A stretch of 64,000 bases of DNA from Actinobacillus suis ATCC 33415. GTDB taxonomy: Bacteria; Pseudomonadota; Gammaproteobacteria; Enterobacterales; Pasteurellaceae. Position 1 is the stretch's first letter. Every line of letters starts with the position of its first letter. The notes below the pieces were generated by a model, which had not been told where the DNA came from, ran no database searches, and worked only from the letters and a program-made list of their open reading frames with translations. Shown here piece after piece: positions 18,939 to 36,155 of this stretch. The stretch covers positions 2,046,001 to 2,110,000 of the forward strand of contig NZ_CP009159.1 in NCBI RefSeq assembly GCF_000739435.1, in the 5' to 3' direction. The translations under genes were made by a program, and so were the position numbers.

Positions 18939-19307
18939 ATGGATTTAAAGAAAGCATTAAAAGCGCCAGAACAACAATATATCAAAAACAGTTCGATGTT
19001 AGTTACCGCATTATTTATTATTGCTGGCGTTTTATATTACCCAACTGACGGCTACGGATCGGTGATTGCACTTGCATTAGCGATTATTGTGATGTTCGGG
19101 CAAAAGATGTTAATTAGTCAAACTCGTAAATATTTTGCGGAGATGTATGCGGCAAAACAGCAATATGAGCAGAGCAAAAACAAAGATTATTTAGAATTTA
19201 TCCGCTTGCGCGGCACACAAATGTTAAACGACAATAAAGTGCTTTCCGAGCAAGCAAAACACGAAATAGACACATTACTCAATTTTGTCAAACAAAATAG
19301 CCAATAA
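18939..19307 (+). CDS. small two-helix membrane protein, unknown function
   Basis: 122-residue protein that I do not recognise. Residues ~20-60 form two hydrophobic segments (SSMLVTALFIIAGVLYYP and GSVIALALAIIVMFGQKM), flanked by a Lys-rich N terminus and a charged, helical C-terminal half (AEMYAAKQQYEQSKNKDYLEF). The start at 18939 follows ACAGGAA; the longer frame would begin inside the manXYZ terminator. An uptake word (ACAAGCGGT at 18908) lies in its leader. Because a strong terminator separates it from manZ, a role in the PTS is not implied. Confidence 0.7.
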   Translation: MDLKKALKAPEQQYIKNSSMLVTALFIIAGVLYYPTDGYGSVIALALAIIVMFGQKMLISQTRKYFAEMYAAKQQYEQSKNKDYLEFIRLRGTQMLNDNKVLSEQAKHEIDTLLNFVKQNSQ

Positions 19308-19312
19308 TGGAT

Positions 19313-19358
19313 AAGCGGTCGTATTCTTGCAATTTTTTGCCAAAAGACGACCGCTTGT
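19313..19358. terminator. facing uptake-sequence pair between convergent genes
   Basis: AAGCGGTCGT (19313) faces ACGACCGCTTGT (ending 19358), between the small membrane protein and the HAD phosphatase, which converge here. Confidence 0.6.
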
Positions 19359-19361
19359 TCT

Positions 19362-20153
19362 TTATGGAAATAGCTTATTTAGTACTAATGCAATGCCATC
19401 CTCATTATTTGATGCCGTCACATAGCTCGCTGCAGCTTTAATCTCATCCGGCGCATTCGCCATCGCCACGCCGAAACCTACATACTGTAACATATCAAGA
19501 TCATTAAAATTATCGCCGAAGGCAACGATATGTTCACTAGTGATCCCTAGTTTTTGTTGCATAAAGCGGATCGCTTTCGACTTCGTTGCCTTACTATTCA
19601 TGATCTCTAAATATTCCGCCTTAGAACGATGAATGGAAAGTTGTGGAAAAAGTGATTTCAATAACGTTTCTAATCGCAAAATTTCATCAGCCTCACCCAT
19701 AACCAAGATCTTATGAACATTGGTAAGTTTTTCGGCTTTTTTAACCGCTTGTAAACCGGTAATTTCCCCCTCTTGCTTGGTCCAATAATTATCAACATCA
19801 TTACTAAACCATAAGGTATTCGCATAGTAATTAATAGATAAATGCTGAAAACTTTGTAGTTGCAGATCTAATTGAATAAGATCCGTTTCATTGATGGAGA
19901 TACTATAAAGAGGGGTTAGATTACGATCTAAAATTAATGCACCGCTATAACATATAATAGGCTGATTCGCTTGAAGCTGTTGAGAATAAGGAGTGATAGC
20001 TAGAGGCGGGCGAGCGGAGACAAGAATAAAGGGAATGTTCTGTTGAGCGATACGCTGAATAGCAGCTGCCGTTTTAGGTGTTATTTGATGCTGATTATTG
20101 AGCAACGTGCCGTCAATATCGCTAAAAACGGCTTGATAGTGAGTCGTTTGCAT
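19362..20153 (-). CDS. Cof-type HAD-IIB phosphatase
   Basis: 263-residue haloacid dehalogenase-like hydrolase. Motif I is FSDIDGTLL near residues 10-18 with the nucleophilic Asp, motif II is ILVSARPP, and the C-terminal motifs are AFGDNFNDLDMLQYVGFGVAMANAPDEIKAAA. This is the Cof/YidA/YbiV class, which dephosphorylates sugar phosphates and cofactors; substrate unknown. The ATG at 20153 is chosen over an in-frame GTG three codons upstream because GGAG sits eight bases before it. It flanks oriC on the left, transcribed away from it. Confidence 0.9.
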   Translation of the reverse strand: MQTTHYQAVFSDIDGTLLNNQHQITPKTAAAIQRIAQQNIPFILVSARPPLAITPYSQQLQANQPIICYSGALILDRNLTPLYSISINETDLIQLDLQLQSFQHLSINYYANTLWFSNDVDNYWTKQEGEITGLQAVKKAEKLTNVHKILVMGEADEILRLETLLKSLFPQLSIHRSKAEYLEIMNSKATKSKAIRFMQQKLGITSEHIVAFGDNFNDLDMLQYVGFGVAMANAPDEIKAAASYVTASNNEDGIALVLNKLFP

Positions 20154-20241
20154 TATCTTCACTCCATTTTTATTTGTTAACTAGTATGCTTACTATACGC
20201 CTTTTAAATGAATTTTTACATCAATAATTTATTTTTTCGTT

Positions 20242-20340
20242 TGTGGATAACTTTATATTTTCCTCTTTAAAACTTGAGATCTATTCTAGAATAACTTTAA
20301 ATTTTTACCCTTCTGTGGATAACTAAGCCTTTTATCCACA
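20242..20340. other. DnaA box cluster
   Basis: Boxes TGTGGATAA at 20242 and 20314 (minus orientation) and TTATCCACA at 20332 (plus). The last two face each other nine bases apart. They lie on the side away from the AT-rich repeats. Confidence 0.85.
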
Positions 20341-20454
20341 ATTAAGATCATAATAACATTCAAGATCTTTACACAAAAAGATCTTCTGTAACGCTATGAT
20401 TCTATTATGAAAAATAGACTTATCCTCAAATATCTAAAGCACTAATAACTATAA

Positions 20455-20508
20455 CAATAAAGATCTCTATATATAGATCTATATTACTATTAACGATCTG
20501 CGGATCCG
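20455..20508. other. candidate DNA unwinding element
   Basis: AT-rich stretch with AGATCTCTATATATAGATCT (20461-20480) and CGATCTGCGGATCC. The AGATCT-centred repeats correspond to the GATCTnTTnTTTT 13-mers of E. coli oriC, next to gidA in both. Confidence 0.65.
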
Positions 20509-20625
20509 AACTTAAGATCACGTTTCAGATCCAAAATTGCATTTTCCAGATCGATATGTTTTAAGGTAGAATAGCGATCTTTTTATTTAGGCGAAACAGA
20601 ATATAAAACAGCAAAGGCAAAGAAT

Positions 20626-22518
20626 ATGATTTATCGTGAAATTTACGATGTAATTGTGGTTGGTGGAGGCCACGCAGGGACAGAAGCAGCGCTTGCTCCT
20701 GCTCGTATGGGACTAAAAACCCTACTCTTAACACATAATGTAGATACTTTAGGACAAATGTCTTGTAACCCAGCGATTGGTGGTATCGGTAAAGGCCATT
20801 TAGTAAAAGAGATCGATGCTATGGGCGGTTTAATGGCAATAGCTACTGACCAAGCGGGGATCCAATTCCGTACTTTAAATAGCTCGAAAGGACCAGCCGT
20901 ACGTGCGACTCGAGCACAAGCCGACCGTGTGCTTTACCGCCAAGCTGTACGAACTGCATTAGAAAATCAGCCAAATTTAGATATTTTCCAACAAGAAGTG
21001 GTTGATATTTTAGTTGAAAATAACCGTGCGGTGGGCGCTGTAACTAAAATGGGGCTCACCTTTAAAGCTCGTTCTGTGGTATTAACGGCAGGTACTTTCC
21101 TTGCCGGTAAAATTCATATTGGTTTAGATAACTATGCTGGTGGTCGAGCAGGTGATCCTGCTGCAACGATGCTTGCAGATCGTTTACGTGATCTAAATTT
21201 ACGCGTTGATCGTCTTAAAACAGGTACGCCACCACGTTTGGATGCTCGTACGATCAATTTTGACGTATTGGCTAAACAACATGGCGATGCAGAATTACCT
21301 GTAATGTCATTTATGGGCTCAGTTGATCTTCATCCGCGTCAAATTCCTTGCTATATCACACATACCAATGAACAAACGCACGATTTGATCCGCAATAGCT
21401 TAGATCGTAGCCCAATGTACACTGGTATCATTGAAGGGATCGGTCCTCGCTACTGCCCGTCTATTGAAGATAAAGTGATGCGTTTTAGTGATCGCAACAG
21501 TCACCAAATTTATCTCGAACCGGAAGGTTTAAGTACAATTGAAGTTTATCCGAACGGGATTTCAACCAGCTTACCGTTTGATGTTCAAATGGGTATCGTA
21601 AATTCGATGAAAGGTTTGGAGAACACTCGTATTATCAAACCGGGTTATGCGATTGAGTATGATTATTTCGACCCTCGTGATCTTAAACCGACTTTAGAAA
21701 CCAAAGCGATTGAAGGCTTATTCTTTGCCGGCCAGATTAACGGTACAACAGGTTATGAAGAAGCGGCAGCACAAGGCTTGTTAGCAGGTATTAATGCCGC
21801 ATTACAGGTTCAGGGCAAAGAGGCATGGTTCCCTACACGTGATCTTGCTTATACCGGTGTATTGGTTGACGATCTTTGCACGCTCGGCACTAAAGAGCCG
21901 TATCGTGTCTTTACCTCACGTGCGGAATATCGTTTATTGCTACGTGAAGATAACGCTGATATCCGTTTAACCCCGATTGCACACCAATTAGGCTTGATTG
22001 ATGATGCACGTTGGGCGAGATTTAATCAAAAAATGGAAAATATCGAGCGTGAGCGCGAACGTCTAAAACAAATTTGGATTCACCCGCAATCGGAACATTT
22101 AGCGGCAGTCAATGAATTGGTAAGTAGTCCGCTTACCCGTGAAGCAAGCGGTGAAGACTTATTACGCCGTCCGGAAGTGACCTATGACAAACTTGTGCAA
22201 GTCGCTGCTTTTGCGCCTGCTTTAGACGATAAACAAGCAGCTGAACAAGTTGAAATTTCGATTAAATACCAAGGTTATATCGAACATCAGCAAAATGAGA
22301 TTGAACGTCATAAACGTCATGAAAATACTTTAATTCCGGCTGAATTTGATTATGACAAAGTTGAGAGCCTATCAAACGAAGTGCGTGCGAAGCTGATGCA
22401 ACATCGTCCGGTTTCGATTGGGCAGGCAAGCCGTATTTCAGGTATTACACCGGCTGCGATTTCAATTCTGCTGGTGAATTTGAAAAAGCAAGGTATGTTG
22501 AAACGAGGCGAATTATAA
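20626..22518 (+). CDS. mnmG: tRNA uridine-34 5-carboxymethylaminomethyl modification enzyme MnmG
   Basis: 630-residue FAD protein (GidA) that with MnmE modifies the wobble uridine of several tRNAs. The dinucleotide-binding motif [19 protein letters not shown] is at residues ~11-29. Family signatures [20 protein letters not shown] and the [21 protein letters not shown] segment are present. The C-terminal helical domain recognises MnmE. Length matches E. coli (629). It is the first gene right of oriC, so transcription starts within or next to the origin, which in E. coli influences initiation. Confidence 0.98.
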   Translation: MIYREIYDVIVVGGGHAGTEAALAPARMGLKTLLLTHNVDTLGQMSCNPAIGGIGKGHLVKEIDAMGGLMAIATDQAGIQFRTLNSSKGPAVRATRAQADRVLYRQAVRTALENQPNLDIFQQEVVDILVENNRAVGAVTKMGLTFKARSVVLTAGTFLAGKIHIGLDNYAGGRAGDPAATMLADRLRDLNLRVDRLKTGTPPRLDARTINFDVLAKQHGDAELPVMSFMGSVDLHPRQIPCYITHTNEQTHDLIRNSLDRSPMYTGIIEGIGPRYCPSIEDKVMRFSDRNSHQIYLEPEGLSTIEVYPNGISTSLPFDVQMGIVNSMKGLENTRIIKPGYAIEYDYFDPRDLKPTLETKAIEGLFFAGQINGTTGYEEAAAQGLLAGINAALQVQGKEAWFPTRDLAYTGVLVDDLCTLGTKEPYRVFTSRAEYRLLLREDNADIRLTPIAHQLGLIDDARWARFNQKMENIERERERLKQIWIHPQSEHLAAVNELVSSPLTREASGEDLLRRPEVTYDKLVQVAAFAPALDDKQAAEQVEISIKYQGYIEHQQNEIERHKRHENTLIPAEFDYDKVESLSNEVRAKLMQHRPVSIGQASRISGITPAAISILLVNLKKQGMLKRGEL

Positions 22519-22532
22519 TTTGCTGATTAGGA

Positions 22533-22590
22533 AGCACGGAATATACGGAAATTAATTTAATGATTATTTTCAGTATGTTCCGTGTTTTAT
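22533..22590 (+). terminator. probable terminator or attenuator between mnmG and rsmG
   Basis: GCACGGAATATAC (22534-22546) pairs with GTATGTTCCGTG (22573-22584) with few mismatches around a 26-base loop and is followed by TTTTATT. Confidence 0.55.
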
Positions 22591-22616
22591 TGTGTAAAAC
22601 ATAAGGATTTTGCAAA

Positions 22617-23228
22617 ATGAAACAAAAATTAGACCGCTTGCTGGTACAAGCTCAAATTAATTTGACCGATCAGCAGAAAGAGCAATTGGTTGGTTTTGTG
22701 CGTTTATTAGATAAATGGAATAAAGCCTATAACCTTACTTCTGTGCGCAACCCGGATGAAATGTTAGTGAAGCATATCTTGGACAGTTTAGTGGTAAGCG
22801 AGCATTTACAGGGCGAAAAGTTTATTGATGTAGGAACAGGACCAGGATTACCGGGGATTCCGCTTGCGATTGCAAATCCTGATAAACAATTTGTGTTATT
22901 AGATAGCCTTGGCAAACGAATTACCTTTATTAAAAATGCATTACGTGAATTAGGAATTACAAATGTAACCCCTGTTCTTTCTCGCGTAGAGGAATATACG
23001 GAGCAGACCTTTGATGGGGTGTTAAGCCGAGCTTTTGCCAGCCTAAACGATATGGTGGATTGGTGTTACCATTTACCGAATCCGCAAGGTAAATTTTATG
23101 CGCTTAAAGGGATTTATGCTGAAAGTGAAGTGCAAGACATTAAAAAGCCGATTCAGTTAGAGCAAGTGCTTACACTCACAGTTCCAGAATTAATCGGAGA
23201 ACGTCACTTAGTTGTACTTATGAAGTGA
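22617..23228 (+). CDS. rsmG: 16S rRNA (guanine-527-N7) methyltransferase RsmG
   Basis: 203-residue GidB/RsmG, an S-adenosylmethionine-dependent methyltransferase acting on G527 of 16S rRNA. The SAM-binding motif [20 protein letters not shown] is at about residues 68-87, followed by [16 protein letters not shown] and, further on, [12 protein letters not shown]. Length fits the family (~207). It lies 98 bases after mnmG in the conserved mnmG-rsmG-atp order. Confidence 0.96.
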   Translation: MKQKLDRLLVQAQINLTDQQKEQLVGFVRLLDKWNKAYNLTSVRNPDEMLVKHILDSLVVSEHLQGEKFIDVGTGPGLPGIPLAIANPDKQFVLLDSLGKRITFIKNALRELGITNVTPVLSRVEEYTEQTFDGVLSRAFASLNDMVDWCYHLPNPQGKFYALKGIYAESEVQDIKKPIQLEQVLTLTVPELIGERHLVVLMK

Positions 23229-23572
23229 TGATGGAGTGCCGTCAAATTTGGGATGTTTGTATTAAGTGATACTTTTTACTTTTGGAATAAAAGGTATTAT
23301 TTATATGCTAGTTATAAGTCTTCTTATTATAGGAAAATTTCCAAATTTTTGTTGATAATGTAAATAGAATGTGAAAAAAGAATACTGGCGACAGCTTACT
23401 TTTTCTTATGTTTTTCTATAAAAAAATGCAATGTTAACCTTTTTGTAACAAAAAAGGCAAAAATCGCTTTTTTGTGAAGTTTTCATATTTTAATCTATTG
23501 TTTTGTATCGTATAATCTGAAGAAACATTTCATTTTTTACAGAGGGCATTAGCCTGTTGGATAGGAAATAAG
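23229..23572 (+). promoter_or_regulatory. intergenic region with likely atp operon promoter
   Basis: 344 bases without a credible gene, AT-rich. A good -10 box TATAAT lies at 23511-23516 with only a weak -35 (TTTTAA, 17 bases upstream). A small stem CCTTTTTGT / ACAAAAAAGG is at about 23438-23456. An AGGAAA site leads into atpI. Nothing else recognised. Confidence 0.45.
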
Positions 23573-23956
23573 ATGTCTACTGTAATAAATAAAGCCAAAC
23601 AACACTATATAAGAGCATTAAAAATCGAGAGTTTACTTCTCCTAAGTACAGTCGGTTTCTTGATAGTTTGGAAAGGTGTTGATGGTATTTCATTCTTGGG
23701 CGGTGCTTTATCAAGTTTTCTCCCTCATTGTGTCTTTGTTTATTGGATTTTTTTCAAAAAGACTACAAAAAATCAGTCAAGAATGGGCGCATTTTACCGT
23801 GGTGAAGGATTAAAATGGTTAATCACTATTTTATTAGTGGTTATGTGTTTTAAATTACTTCCTTCTCTCCATATTGTTCTGTTTTTTGTAGGGTATTTAA
23901 TGGCATTATTTTTTAATAATGTCATTCCGTTTATTTTAAGTAAACGAACTCATTAA
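23573..23956 (+). CDS. atpI: ATP synthase accessory protein I
   Basis: 127-residue small hydrophobic protein with about four membrane segments, in the usual first position of the atp operon. AtpI helps assembly of the c-ring; it is not part of the finished enzyme. Segments seen: LLLLSTVGFLIVWKG, GGALSSFLPHCVFVYWIF, WLITILLVVMCFKLLPSLHIVLFFVGYLMAL. AtpI sequences vary widely, so the assignment rests on position and topology. Confidence 0.88.
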   Translation: MSTVINKAKQHYIRALKIESLLLLSTVGFLIVWKGVDGISFLGGALSSFLPHCVFVYWIFFKKTTKNQSRMGAFYRGEGLKWLITILLVVMCFKLLPSLHIVLFFVGYLMALFFNNVIPFILSKRTH

Positions 23957-24769
<813 letters not shown>

Positions 24770-24779
24770 ACGAACCTAA

Positions 24780-25142
<363 letters not shown>

Positions 25143-25201
25143 GTCGGGTCTCTCTTTTCCGTTATTCTTTGAATAACTTAACCGACTTTTAGGAGGGCGT
25201 T

Positions 25202-25672
25202 GTGAATTTAAATGCAACACTAATTGGTCAACTTATTGCATTCGCACTGTTTGTTGCGTTTTGTATGAAATATGTTTGGCCACCGCTTATTAAAGCGATC
25301 GAAGAGCGCCAAGCGAATATTGCTAACGCTTTAGCATCAGCTGAAAAAGCGAGACAAGAACAAGCAGATTCTAAAGCTGCAGCGGATCAAGAAATCCTCA
25401 AAGCAAAAGAAGAAGCACAGAAAATTATTGATTTAGCAACCAAACGTCGTAATGAAATTTTAGAATCTGTACAAGCAGAAGCTGAAATTGAACGTCAACG
25501 TATTATTGAACAAGGTCGCGCAGAAGTAGAAAGCGAGCGTAAACGTGTTCAAGAAGAGCTTCGTCAAAAAGTGGCTGCATTGGCTGTTGCCGGCGCAGAG
25601 AAAATTGTTGGTCGTTCTGTTGATCAAGCAGCGAACAATGACATTATTGATAAGCTAGTTGCAGAACTATAA
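25202..25672 (+). CDS. atpF: ATP synthase F0 subunit b
   Basis: 156-residue peripheral stalk subunit. One N-terminal membrane helix ([23 protein letters not shown]) is followed by a long charged coiled coil ([21 protein letters not shown] through [16 protein letters not shown]). The start is GTG at 25202 with AGGAGGGC just before. It dimerises and holds F1 still against rotation. Length equals the E. coli protein (156). Confidence 0.97.
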   Translation: MNLNATLIGQLIAFALFVAFCMKYVWPPLIKAIEERQANIANALASAEKARQEQADSKAAADQEILKAKEEAQKIIDLATKRRNEILESVQAEAEIERQRIIEQGRAEVESERKRVQEELRQKVAALAVAGAEKIVGRSVDQAANNDIIDKLVAEL

Positions 25673-25685
25673 CAAGGTGGGGCAG

Positions 25686-26219
25686 ATGTCAGAATTAAGT
25701 ACAGTAGCTCGCCCCTACGCTAAAGCAGCTTTTGATTTTGCTTTAGAGCAAGGTCAGTTGGATAAATGGCAAGAAATGTTACAGTTTTCAGCATTAGTTG
25801 CTGAGAATGAACAGGTGGCGGATTATATTAATTCGTCTCTTGCAAGCGGTCAGATTTCGGAAACTTTTCTCCAAATTTGTGGCGACCAGCTTGACCAATA
25901 TGGGCAAAATTTTATTCGTGTAATGGCTGAGAACAAACGTCTTGTTGTGTTACCTGCGGTACTTAATGAATTTATTAAGTTACGTGCGCAACATGAAGCG
26001 GTAAAAGATATTATCGTTGTTTCAGCAAGCGAATTAAGTCAAGCACAAATCGATAAAATCGCAAGCGCGATGGAAAAACGCTTAAATCAAAAAGTACGTT
26101 TAACTGTTCAATTAGATAATTCTCTCATTGCCGGCATTATTATTAAATATGATGATGTAGTCATTGATGGTAGTAGCCGTGGTCAGTTAAATCGCTTAAG
26201 CCAAGCGTTGAGCTTGTAA
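25686..26219 (+). CDS. atpH: ATP synthase F1 subunit delta
   Basis: 177-residue delta subunit linking the b-dimer to F1. N terminus [28 protein letters not shown] is typical, and the C-terminal signature is [29 protein letters not shown]. The ATG at 25686 with AAGGTGGGG upstream is chosen over an in-frame start 27 bases earlier inside atpF. Its start lies 13 bases after atpF. Confidence 0.97.
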   Translation: MSELSTVARPYAKAAFDFALEQGQLDKWQEMLQFSALVAENEQVADYINSSLASGQISETFLQICGDQLDQYGQNFIRVMAENKRLVVLPAVLNEFIKLRAQHEAVKDIIVVSASELSQAQIDKIASAMEKRLNQKVRLTVQLDNSLIAGIIIKYDDVVIDGSSRGQLNRLSQALSL

Positions 26220-26231
26220 GAGGAATAAAAA

Positions 26232-27773
26232 ATGCAACTAAATTCAACTGAAATTAGTGAATTGATTAAAAAACGTATTGCCCAATTTGATGTGGTGAGC
26301 GAAGCTCAAAGCACAGGGACAATCGTTTCAGTAAGCGATGGTATTATTCGTATCCATGGTCTTGCTGATGTAATGCAAGGTGAAATGATCGAATTACCTG
26401 GCAATCGTTATGCTATTGCGTTAAACCTAGAACGTGATTCTGTAGGTGCGGTAGTAATGGGGCCTTATGCTGACTTAGCTGAAGGTATGACGGTTAAATG
26501 TACCGGTCGTATCTTAGAAGTTCCGGTAGGTCGCGGTTTATTAGGTCGTGTGGTAAATACACTTGGTCAACCGATCGATGGTAAAGGTGAAATCGATAAT
26601 GACGGTTTCTCTCCGGTTGAAGTTATCGCGCCGGGTGTTATCGACCGTCAATCAGTAGATCAACCTGTACAAACCGGTTATAAAGCGGTTGACTCAATGG
26701 TTCCAATCGGTCGTGGTCAACGTGAGTTAATCATCGGTGACCGTCAAACAGGTAAAACAGCATTAGCAATCGATGCGATCATTGCACAGAAAGATTCTGG
26801 TATTAAATGTATCTATGTCGCAATCGGTCAAAAAGCATCTACTATCGCTAACGTAGTACGTAAATTAGAAGAACATGGCGCATTAGCAAATACAATCGTT
26901 GTTGTAGCATCAGCTTCTGAATCTGCGGCACTACAATACCTTGCACCATACTCTGGTTGTGCAATGGGTGAATATTTCCGTGATCGCGGTGAAGATGCGT
27001 TAATCGTTTATGATGATTTATCTAAACAAGCGGTTGCTTATCGTCAAATTTCATTATTATTACGTCGTCCACCAGGTCGTGAAGCTTTCCCAGGTGACGT
27101 ATTCTACCTACACTCTCGTTTATTAGAGCGTGCAGCACGTGTAAGTGCAGATTATGTAGAGCGTTTCACTAACGGTGCGGTAAAAGGTCAAACTGGTTCA
27201 TTAACTGCATTACCGATTATCGAAACACAAGCGGGTGACGTATCAGCGTTCGTTCCAACTAACGTAATTTCTATTACTGACGGTCAGATCTTCTTAGAAT
27301 CAAGCTTATTTAACTCAGGTATCCGTCCTGCGGTAAACCCAGGTATTTCGGTATCTCGTGTAGGTTCTGCCGCGCAAACTAAAGTAATTAAGAAATTATC
27401 AGGTGGTATCCGTACCGCATTAGCTCAGTATCGTGAATTAGCAGCGTTTGCTCAGTTTGCTTCAGATTTAGATGATGCAACACGTAAACAACTTTCTCAT
27501 GGTCAGAAAGTAACAGAATTACTTAAACAGAAACAATTTGCGCCAATGCCTGTAAGTGAACAAGCATTAGTTCTTTTTGCGGCTGAATTCGGTTATTTAG
27601 ATGATGTAGAACTTGAGCGTATCGGTTCATTCGAGTCTGCATTACTTGCTTACGCAAATAGCAATCACACTGATTTTATGAAGGATTTAGCAAAATCTGG
27701 CGATTATAACGATTCAATCAAGGATCAATTAAAAGCTATCGTAGAAGACTTCAAAAAGAACGGTGCGTGGTAA
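26232..27773 (+). CDS. atpA: ATP synthase F1 subunit alpha
   Basis: 513-residue alpha subunit, regulatory nucleotide-binding partner of beta. Walker [10 protein letters not shown] near residue 170, and the alpha/beta signature [16 protein letters not shown] (P-x-x-x-P-x-x-S-x-S type) are clear. Length equals E. coli (513). AGAGGAAT precedes the ATG. Confidence 0.98.
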   Translation: MQLNSTEISELIKKRIAQFDVVSEAQSTGTIVSVSDGIIRIHGLADVMQGEMIELPGNRYAIALNLERDSVGAVVMGPYADLAEGMTVKCTGRILEVPVGRGLLGRVVNTLGQPIDGKGEIDNDGFSPVEVIAPGVIDRQSVDQPVQTGYKAVDSMVPIGRGQRELIIGDRQTGKTALAIDAIIAQKDSGIKCIYVAIGQKASTIANVVRKLEEHGALANTIVVVASASESAALQYLAPYSGCAMGEYFRDRGEDALIVYDDLSKQAVAYRQISLLLRRPPGREAFPGDVFYLHSRLLERAARVSADYVERFTNGAVKGQTGSLTALPIIETQAGDVSAFVPTNVISITDGQIFLESSLFNSGIRPAVNPGISVSRVGSAAQTKVIKKLSGGIRTALAQYRELAAFAQFASDLDDATRKQLSHGQKVTELLKQKQFAPMPVSEQALVLFAAEFGYLDDVELERIGSFESALLAYANSNHTDFMKDLAKSGDYNDSIKDQLKAIVEDFKKNGAW

Positions 27774-27795
27774 TCACGACTAGCGGAGAAAGATT

Positions 27796-28662
27796 ATGGC
27801 AGGTGCTAAAGAGATAAGAACCAAAATTGCGAGTGTGAAAAATACCCAAAAAATCACCAAAGCAATGGAAATGGTTGCTACCTCTAAAATGCGTAAAACG
27901 CAAGAGCGTATGGCTGCCGGTCGTCCTTATTCGGAAACAATCCGTAAGGTGATTAGCCATATTGCTAAAGGAAGCATTGGTTATAAGCACCCGTTTTTAA
28001 CTGAACGAGATATTAAAAAAGTTGGTTACTTTGTCGTATCAACCGATCGTGGCTTATGTGGCGGTCTTAATATCAATTTATTCAAAGCGACTTTGAATGA
28101 ATTTAAAACGTGGAAAGATAAAAACGTTAGTGTTGAGCTTGGCTTAGTAGGTTCAAAAGGTGTGAGCTTTTACCAAAGTCTCGGTTTAAATGTGAGATCT
28201 CAGGTAACGGGCTTAGGTGATAATCCTGAAATGGAACGTATTGTCGGTGCGGTTAATGAAATGATTAACGCTTATCGCAATGGTGAAGTGGATGCGGTTT
28301 ATATCGCTTATAACCGTTTTGAAAATACGATGTCGCAAAAACCTGTTATTGCACAATTACTTCCATTACCTAAACTAGAAGATGATGAATTAGAAACTAA
28401 AGGTTCATGGGATTATATCTATGAACCAAGTCCACAAGTTTTATTGGAGAGTTTACTTGTTCGTTATTTAGAAACTCAGGTATATCAAGCAGTTGTCGAT
28501 AACCTTGCTTCTGAACAAGCCGCTCGAATGGTAGCAATGAAAGCCGCAACAGATAATGCGGGTACATTAATTGATGAATTACAATTGGTGTATAACAAAG
28601 CTCGCCAAGCAAGCATTACAAATGAATTAAACGAAATTGTTGCGGGTGCCGCAGCAATTTAA
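27796..28662 (+). CDS. atpG: ATP synthase F1 subunit gamma
   Basis: 288-residue central shaft. The N-terminal helix ([33 protein letters not shown]) and C-terminal helix ([37 protein letters not shown]) form the coiled-coil rotor axle, and both match the family signature. It rotates inside alpha3-beta3. GGAGAAAG precedes the ATG. Confidence 0.98.
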   Translation: MAGAKEIRTKIASVKNTQKITKAMEMVATSKMRKTQERMAAGRPYSETIRKVISHIAKGSIGYKHPFLTERDIKKVGYFVVSTDRGLCGGLNINLFKATLNEFKTWKDKNVSVELGLVGSKGVSFYQSLGLNVRSQVTGLGDNPEMERIVGAVNEMINAYRNGEVDAVYIAYNRFENTMSQKPVIAQLLPLPKLEDDELETKGSWDYIYEPSPQVLLESLLVRYLETQVYQAVVDNLASEQAARMVAMKAATDNAGTLIDELQLVYNKARQASITNELNEIVAGAAAI

Positions 28663-28672
28663 TGGAGAATAG

Positions 28673-30049
<1,377 letters not shown>

Positions 30050-30088
30050 TTGTTCCCTAACCCCAATTAGGAACTAAAGGAGAACAAC

Positions 30089-30508
30089 ATGGCATCTCAA
30101 TTTGAGCTTAGTATCGTAAGTGCTGAAAAAGAAATCTTTAATGGCGATGTAATTAGCGTTCGTGTAACGGGTATTGATGGTGAGTTAGGAGTGTATGCAG
30201 GACATACACCTTTATTAACCTCGATTAAACCTGGTATGGTTAAATACACACTTGAAGATGGTAAAGAAGAGTTTATCTATGTGTCTGGCGGCTTTTTAGA
30301 AGTTCAGCCAACTATCGTGACTGTTCTTGCTGATATTGCGATTCGCGGTGAAGAGTTAGATCAACAACGAATTCTTGCTGCAAAACGTAAAGCAGAAGAT
30401 ACATTAAGCAAATCAAATAATGCAGAACTTTCTGCGAAACTATCTCGTGAAATTGCTAAATTACGAGTTTATGAAATCGTAAATTCAAAATTAGCAAATA
30501 GACGTTAA
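30089..30508 (+). CDS. atpC: ATP synthase F1 subunit epsilon
   Basis: 139-residue epsilon subunit, a small rotor part that can inhibit ATP hydrolysis. The N-terminal beta-sandwich contains [20 protein letters not shown] and [21 protein letters not shown]. The C-terminal two-helix arm is present ([27 protein letters not shown]). It is the last gene of the operon; AAAGGAGAAC precedes the ATG. Confidence 0.97.
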   Translation: MASQFELSIVSAEKEIFNGDVISVRVTGIDGELGVYAGHTPLLTSIKPGMVKYTLEDGKEEFIYVSGGFLEVQPTIVTVLADIAIRGEELDQQRILAAKRKAEDTLSKSNNAELSAKLSREIAKLRVYEIVNSKLANRR

Positions 30509-30511
30509 TCA

Positions 30512-30541
30512 AAAAACCTCAGTGTTTTCACTGAGGTTTTT
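30512..30541 (+). terminator. rho-independent terminator of the atp operon
   Basis: Perfect 13-base-pair stem AAAAACCTCAGTG / CACTGAGGTTTTT with a TTTT loop and a following T-rich tract. Confidence 0.95.
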
Positions 30542-30727
30542 CTTTTTTTACTTCTTTATAATTATTTTTCTGCATTTTATTAATATGATTCTTATATATC
30601 GTTGCGGTGAAAATTCTTAGACTTAAAAAAAGAATTAAGTTTTATTCTACAATTGTTAATAATTTGTTCATTTTGTTCTAAAAATTAGCAAGCGGTAGAT
30701 TTTTCTAAACTTTTTGCAAAAAAGTAC

Positions 30728-30755
30728 TTGCAAGGATTTCATATTTCTCTATAAT
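30728..30755 (+). promoter_or_regulatory. rRNA operon promoter P1
   Basis: -35 TTGCAA (30728-30733), 16-base spacer, -10 TATAAT (30750-30755), followed by a GC-containing discriminator GCACCTC and preceded by AT-rich, UP-element-like DNA. It lies about 240 bases before 16S, as expected for rrn promoters. Confidence 0.75.
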
Positions 30756-30821
30756 GCACCTCACACAACGACGCACTGTTGTGAACGATTTAAAATTGAT
30801 TGCCAGTGCGTCGTTTCTTTT

Positions 30822-30834
30822 TGTTCTTTAACAA
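30822..30834 (+). promoter_or_regulatory. rrn leader boxA antitermination site
   Basis: TGTTCTTTAACAA, one base from the boxA consensus TGCTCTTTAACAA, in the 16S leader. A shorter copy TGTTCTTTAAA occurs at 32790-32800 before 23S. Confidence 0.75.
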
Positions 30835-30994
30835 TTTATCAGACAATCTGTGTGGGCACTTGTTGATTGACTTAATTGAAAAAATATTTTTGATTTTGAA
30901 GTCTTAATAGGTGCTTAAACTAGAAATTCATTTTTACTTTTGAAGTAATATGTAAACTTTAGCTAAGCAGTTTATTGAGCGATTAAACTTTTTG

Positions 30995-32534
<1,540 letters not shown>

Positions 32535-32686
32535 CCAAGAATTAAGCGACTGCAAGTGTTCACACAGATTGTTTGATGAATGAATAAGCGTTTGCGTTAG
32601 ATGGAGAGAAAAGTTATTGAAAAATAACGGAATTTAACGTAGAATAATGCGCTCAAATGGCAAAGTGGAGAGCATCTTTAAATGTT

Positions 32687-32762
32687 GTCCCCATCGTCTA
32701 GAGGCCTAGGACATCGCCCTTTCACGGCGGTAACCGGGGTTCGAATCCCCGTGGGGACGCCA
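32687..32762 (+). tRNA. tRNA-Glu (anticodon TTC)
   Basis: 76-base tRNA in the 16S-23S spacer. Acceptor GTCCCCA pairs with TGGGGAC, the anticodon TTC is at 32721-32723 in a seven-base loop, the T arm is GGGGTTCGAATCCCC, and CCA is encoded. One G-T wobble is seen at the top of the anticodon stem. Spacers of this type (Glu) occur beside Ile-Ala types in the same family. Confidence 0.97.
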
Positions 32763-32954
32763 TTTAAAGATGACTTTTGTTGTCTAAATTGTTCTTTAAA
32801 AAATTGGAAACAAGCTGAAAAACTGAGAGATTTTCGAAAGAAAGTCTGAGTAGTTAAAAAAATCTTGACTGAACAAAAGCAGTCAAGTGTTTAGTTGAAT
32901 AAAATACAGCATTGAATGGATTTGAATAAGATTTGAAAACATTTGAGGTTGTAT

Positions 32955-35853
<2,899 letters not shown>

Positions 35854-35959
35854 TACAACGCTCAAGTGTTTTTGAGCACTACACTCAGTAGCAGCTTGTT
35901 TCGAATTTAAGAAGAAAGAACAAAGACAAAGAAAGAAGACAAAAGACATCAACAGAATA

Positions 35960-36075
35960 TTCTGGCGACCAGAGTGCTGTGGCTCTACCTGACTCCATTC
36001 CGAACTCAGAAGTAAAACGCAGTAACGCCGATGGTAGTGTGGGGCTTCCCCATGTGAGAGTAGGGCATCGCCAGA
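35960..36075 (+). rRNA. rrf: 5S ribosomal RNA
   Basis: TCTGGCGACC at the 5' end pairs with CATCGCCAGA at the 3' end (helix I). The inside has CCGAACTCAGAAGTAAAACGC and GATGGTAGTGTGGGGCTTCC, standard 5S words. Ends are approximate by a few bases. Confidence 0.95.
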
Positions 36076-36086
36076 TTGAATTTAGG

Positions 36087-36118
36087 ACCCCGTAGTTAGA
36101 GATAGCTACGGGGTTTTT
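36087..36118 (+). terminator. rho-independent terminator of the rRNA operon
   Basis: Stem ACCCCGTAG / CTACGGGGT with ten-base loop, followed by TTTTT. Confidence 0.92.
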
Positions 36119-36155
36119 GCTTTTCTACAACTGGCATGATGTTGTTTAATCCAGA

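Larger units (their letters stand above)
20220..20582. other. oriC: chromosomal replication origin oriC
   Basis: Noncoding, very AT-rich 470-base gap next to mnmG (gidA), the classic oriC neighbour. It holds three perfect DnaA boxes (TTATCCACA or complement) at 20242-20250, 20314-20322 and 20332-20340, and a one-mismatch box TTATCCTCA at 20420-20428. Twelve GATC sites lie between 20278 and 20579, about ten times the chance level. The mnmG side carries AGATCT-rich AT repeats (20460-20508) matching the order and look of the E. coli 13-mers read on the other strand. Genes on both sides mostly point away. Unlike E. coli, no mioC is adjacent. Confidence 0.92.
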
